A stretch of DNA of 64,000 nucleotides from Bordetella sp. FB-8 (GTDB lineage Bacteria; Pseudomonadota; Gammaproteobacteria; Burkholderiales; Burkholderiaceae_B). Below the pieces are notes generated by a model. It did no database searches, was not told where the DNA came from, and worked only from the letters and a program-made list of their open reading frames with translations. The stretch lies in contig NZ_KB907784.1 of NCBI RefSeq assembly GCF_000382185.1, positions 1,947,633 through 2,011,632 of the forward strand, given 5' to 3'. Each line of letters begins with the position of its first letter. The first letter of the stretch is position 1. Shown here piece by piece: positions 63,659-64,000 of the stretch. The position numbers were made by a program, and so were the translations under genes.

Positions 63659-64000
63659 TTAAATATCCAGATCGTCATAAATGGTTTGCAGCCGGGCTCG
63701 CAGATGCAAGACTGCGTAGCGTTTGCGTGCGAGCAGCGTATTGAGCGCGACCCCGCTTTCGCTCGCCATGTCTTTGAAGGACCGGCCTTCCAGTTCGTGC
63801 GCGACGAATACCTCGCGTTGATTGGCCGGCAACTCATCGAGCGCGTCCTGCAAGGTCTTGAGCAATAAGGTTCGGGCGTAGACGGCTTCCGGGCCCGTGT
63901 CGTATGCCGGCAGGATGAGGTCCAGGCGATACTCGTTGCTGGCATCGTCATCGGCCTGCGGCAGATCCGCCAGAGGCTGTTCTCTCTTTTTGCGGAAACG
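63659..64000 (-). CDS. Sigma-70 family (ECF-like) RNA polymerase sigma factor, 3' part
   Basis: The frame is open to the window edge and shows the C-terminal 113 residues of a sigma factor. The fragment begins in the end of region 2 (RFRKKREQP), runs through an acidic linker and ends with region 4: LQDALDELPANQREVFVAHE, then LEGRSFKDMASESGVALNTLLARKR for -35 recognition. The N-terminal part lies beyond 64000. First gene of a three-gene unit with the membrane protein and ferredoxin. Confidence 0.88.
   Translation of the reverse strand, partial: RFRKKREQPLADLPQADDDASNEYRLDLILPAYDTGPEAVYARTLLLKTLQDALDELPANQREVFVAHELEGRSFKDMASESGVALNTLLARKRYAVLHLRARLQTIYDDLDI

Overview
The window is high-GC DNA from a betaproteobacterium, most likely of the Alcaligenaceae (Bordetella/Achromobacter type). 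The reasons are the GC-rich codon use, a Bug-family periplasmic receptor, the gene order ribB-ribH-nusB-thiL-pgpA-pncC-pyrF, a RibBA with a dead C-terminal half, and a groES-groEL pair under a CIRCE element. This assignment is inference; no rRNA or tRNA gene was seen to confirm it.

Layout. 1-6486: ordinary chromosome with a partial FMN reductase, a TPR/GT9 protein, LysE and EamA-type exporters (the second with a His-rich tail), a DksA-like regulator coupled to two small unknown proteins, and an aldo/keto reductase. 6490-10824: accessory segment with an internally deleted IS256-type remnant, an intact IS630-family element, a convergent type II restriction-modification pair (possibly SacI-like) and a small ParC-like gene. 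11045-12136: ychF, a core gene. 12139-17239: a second accessory segment with a P4-type integrase, an intact IS256-family element, an unknown protein and a higBA-type toxin-antitoxin pair.

17240-33567: metabolic and signalling genes. These are an AstE-like zinc hydrolase, an N-formylglutamate amidohydrolase, a sulfatase plus Bug receptor opposite a LysR regulator, a PAS histidine kinase next to a REC-DUF3369-GGDEF-EAL regulator, a nitroreductase, and a complete ltnD-otnK-otnC-otnI-denD operon for L-threonate and D-erythronate. 33683-45115: housekeeping core, including a stand-alone MOSC N-terminal domain, coaD, rsmD, ftsY, a CYTH-CHAD protein, riboflavin genes, nusB, thiL, pgpA, pncC, pyrF and ndh.

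45171-56351: a YihY membrane protein, then a self-contained catabolic cluster. It has a LysR regulator, a polyamine-type ABC importer whose binding protein is on the opposite strand, an FAD amine oxidase, an aldehyde dehydrogenase, a GMC oxidoreductase and a HAD hydrolase. The set would import an amine or amino-alcohol and oxidise it to an acid; the substrate is unknown. 56674-58764: groEL, groES and CIRCE. 58765-62859: an AT-richer stretch with a frameshifted vapC (PIN) toxin relic and a LysR-tautomerase-hydrolase-CitMHS unit. 63039-64000: a partial sigma factor gene followed by a small membrane protein and a ferredoxin.
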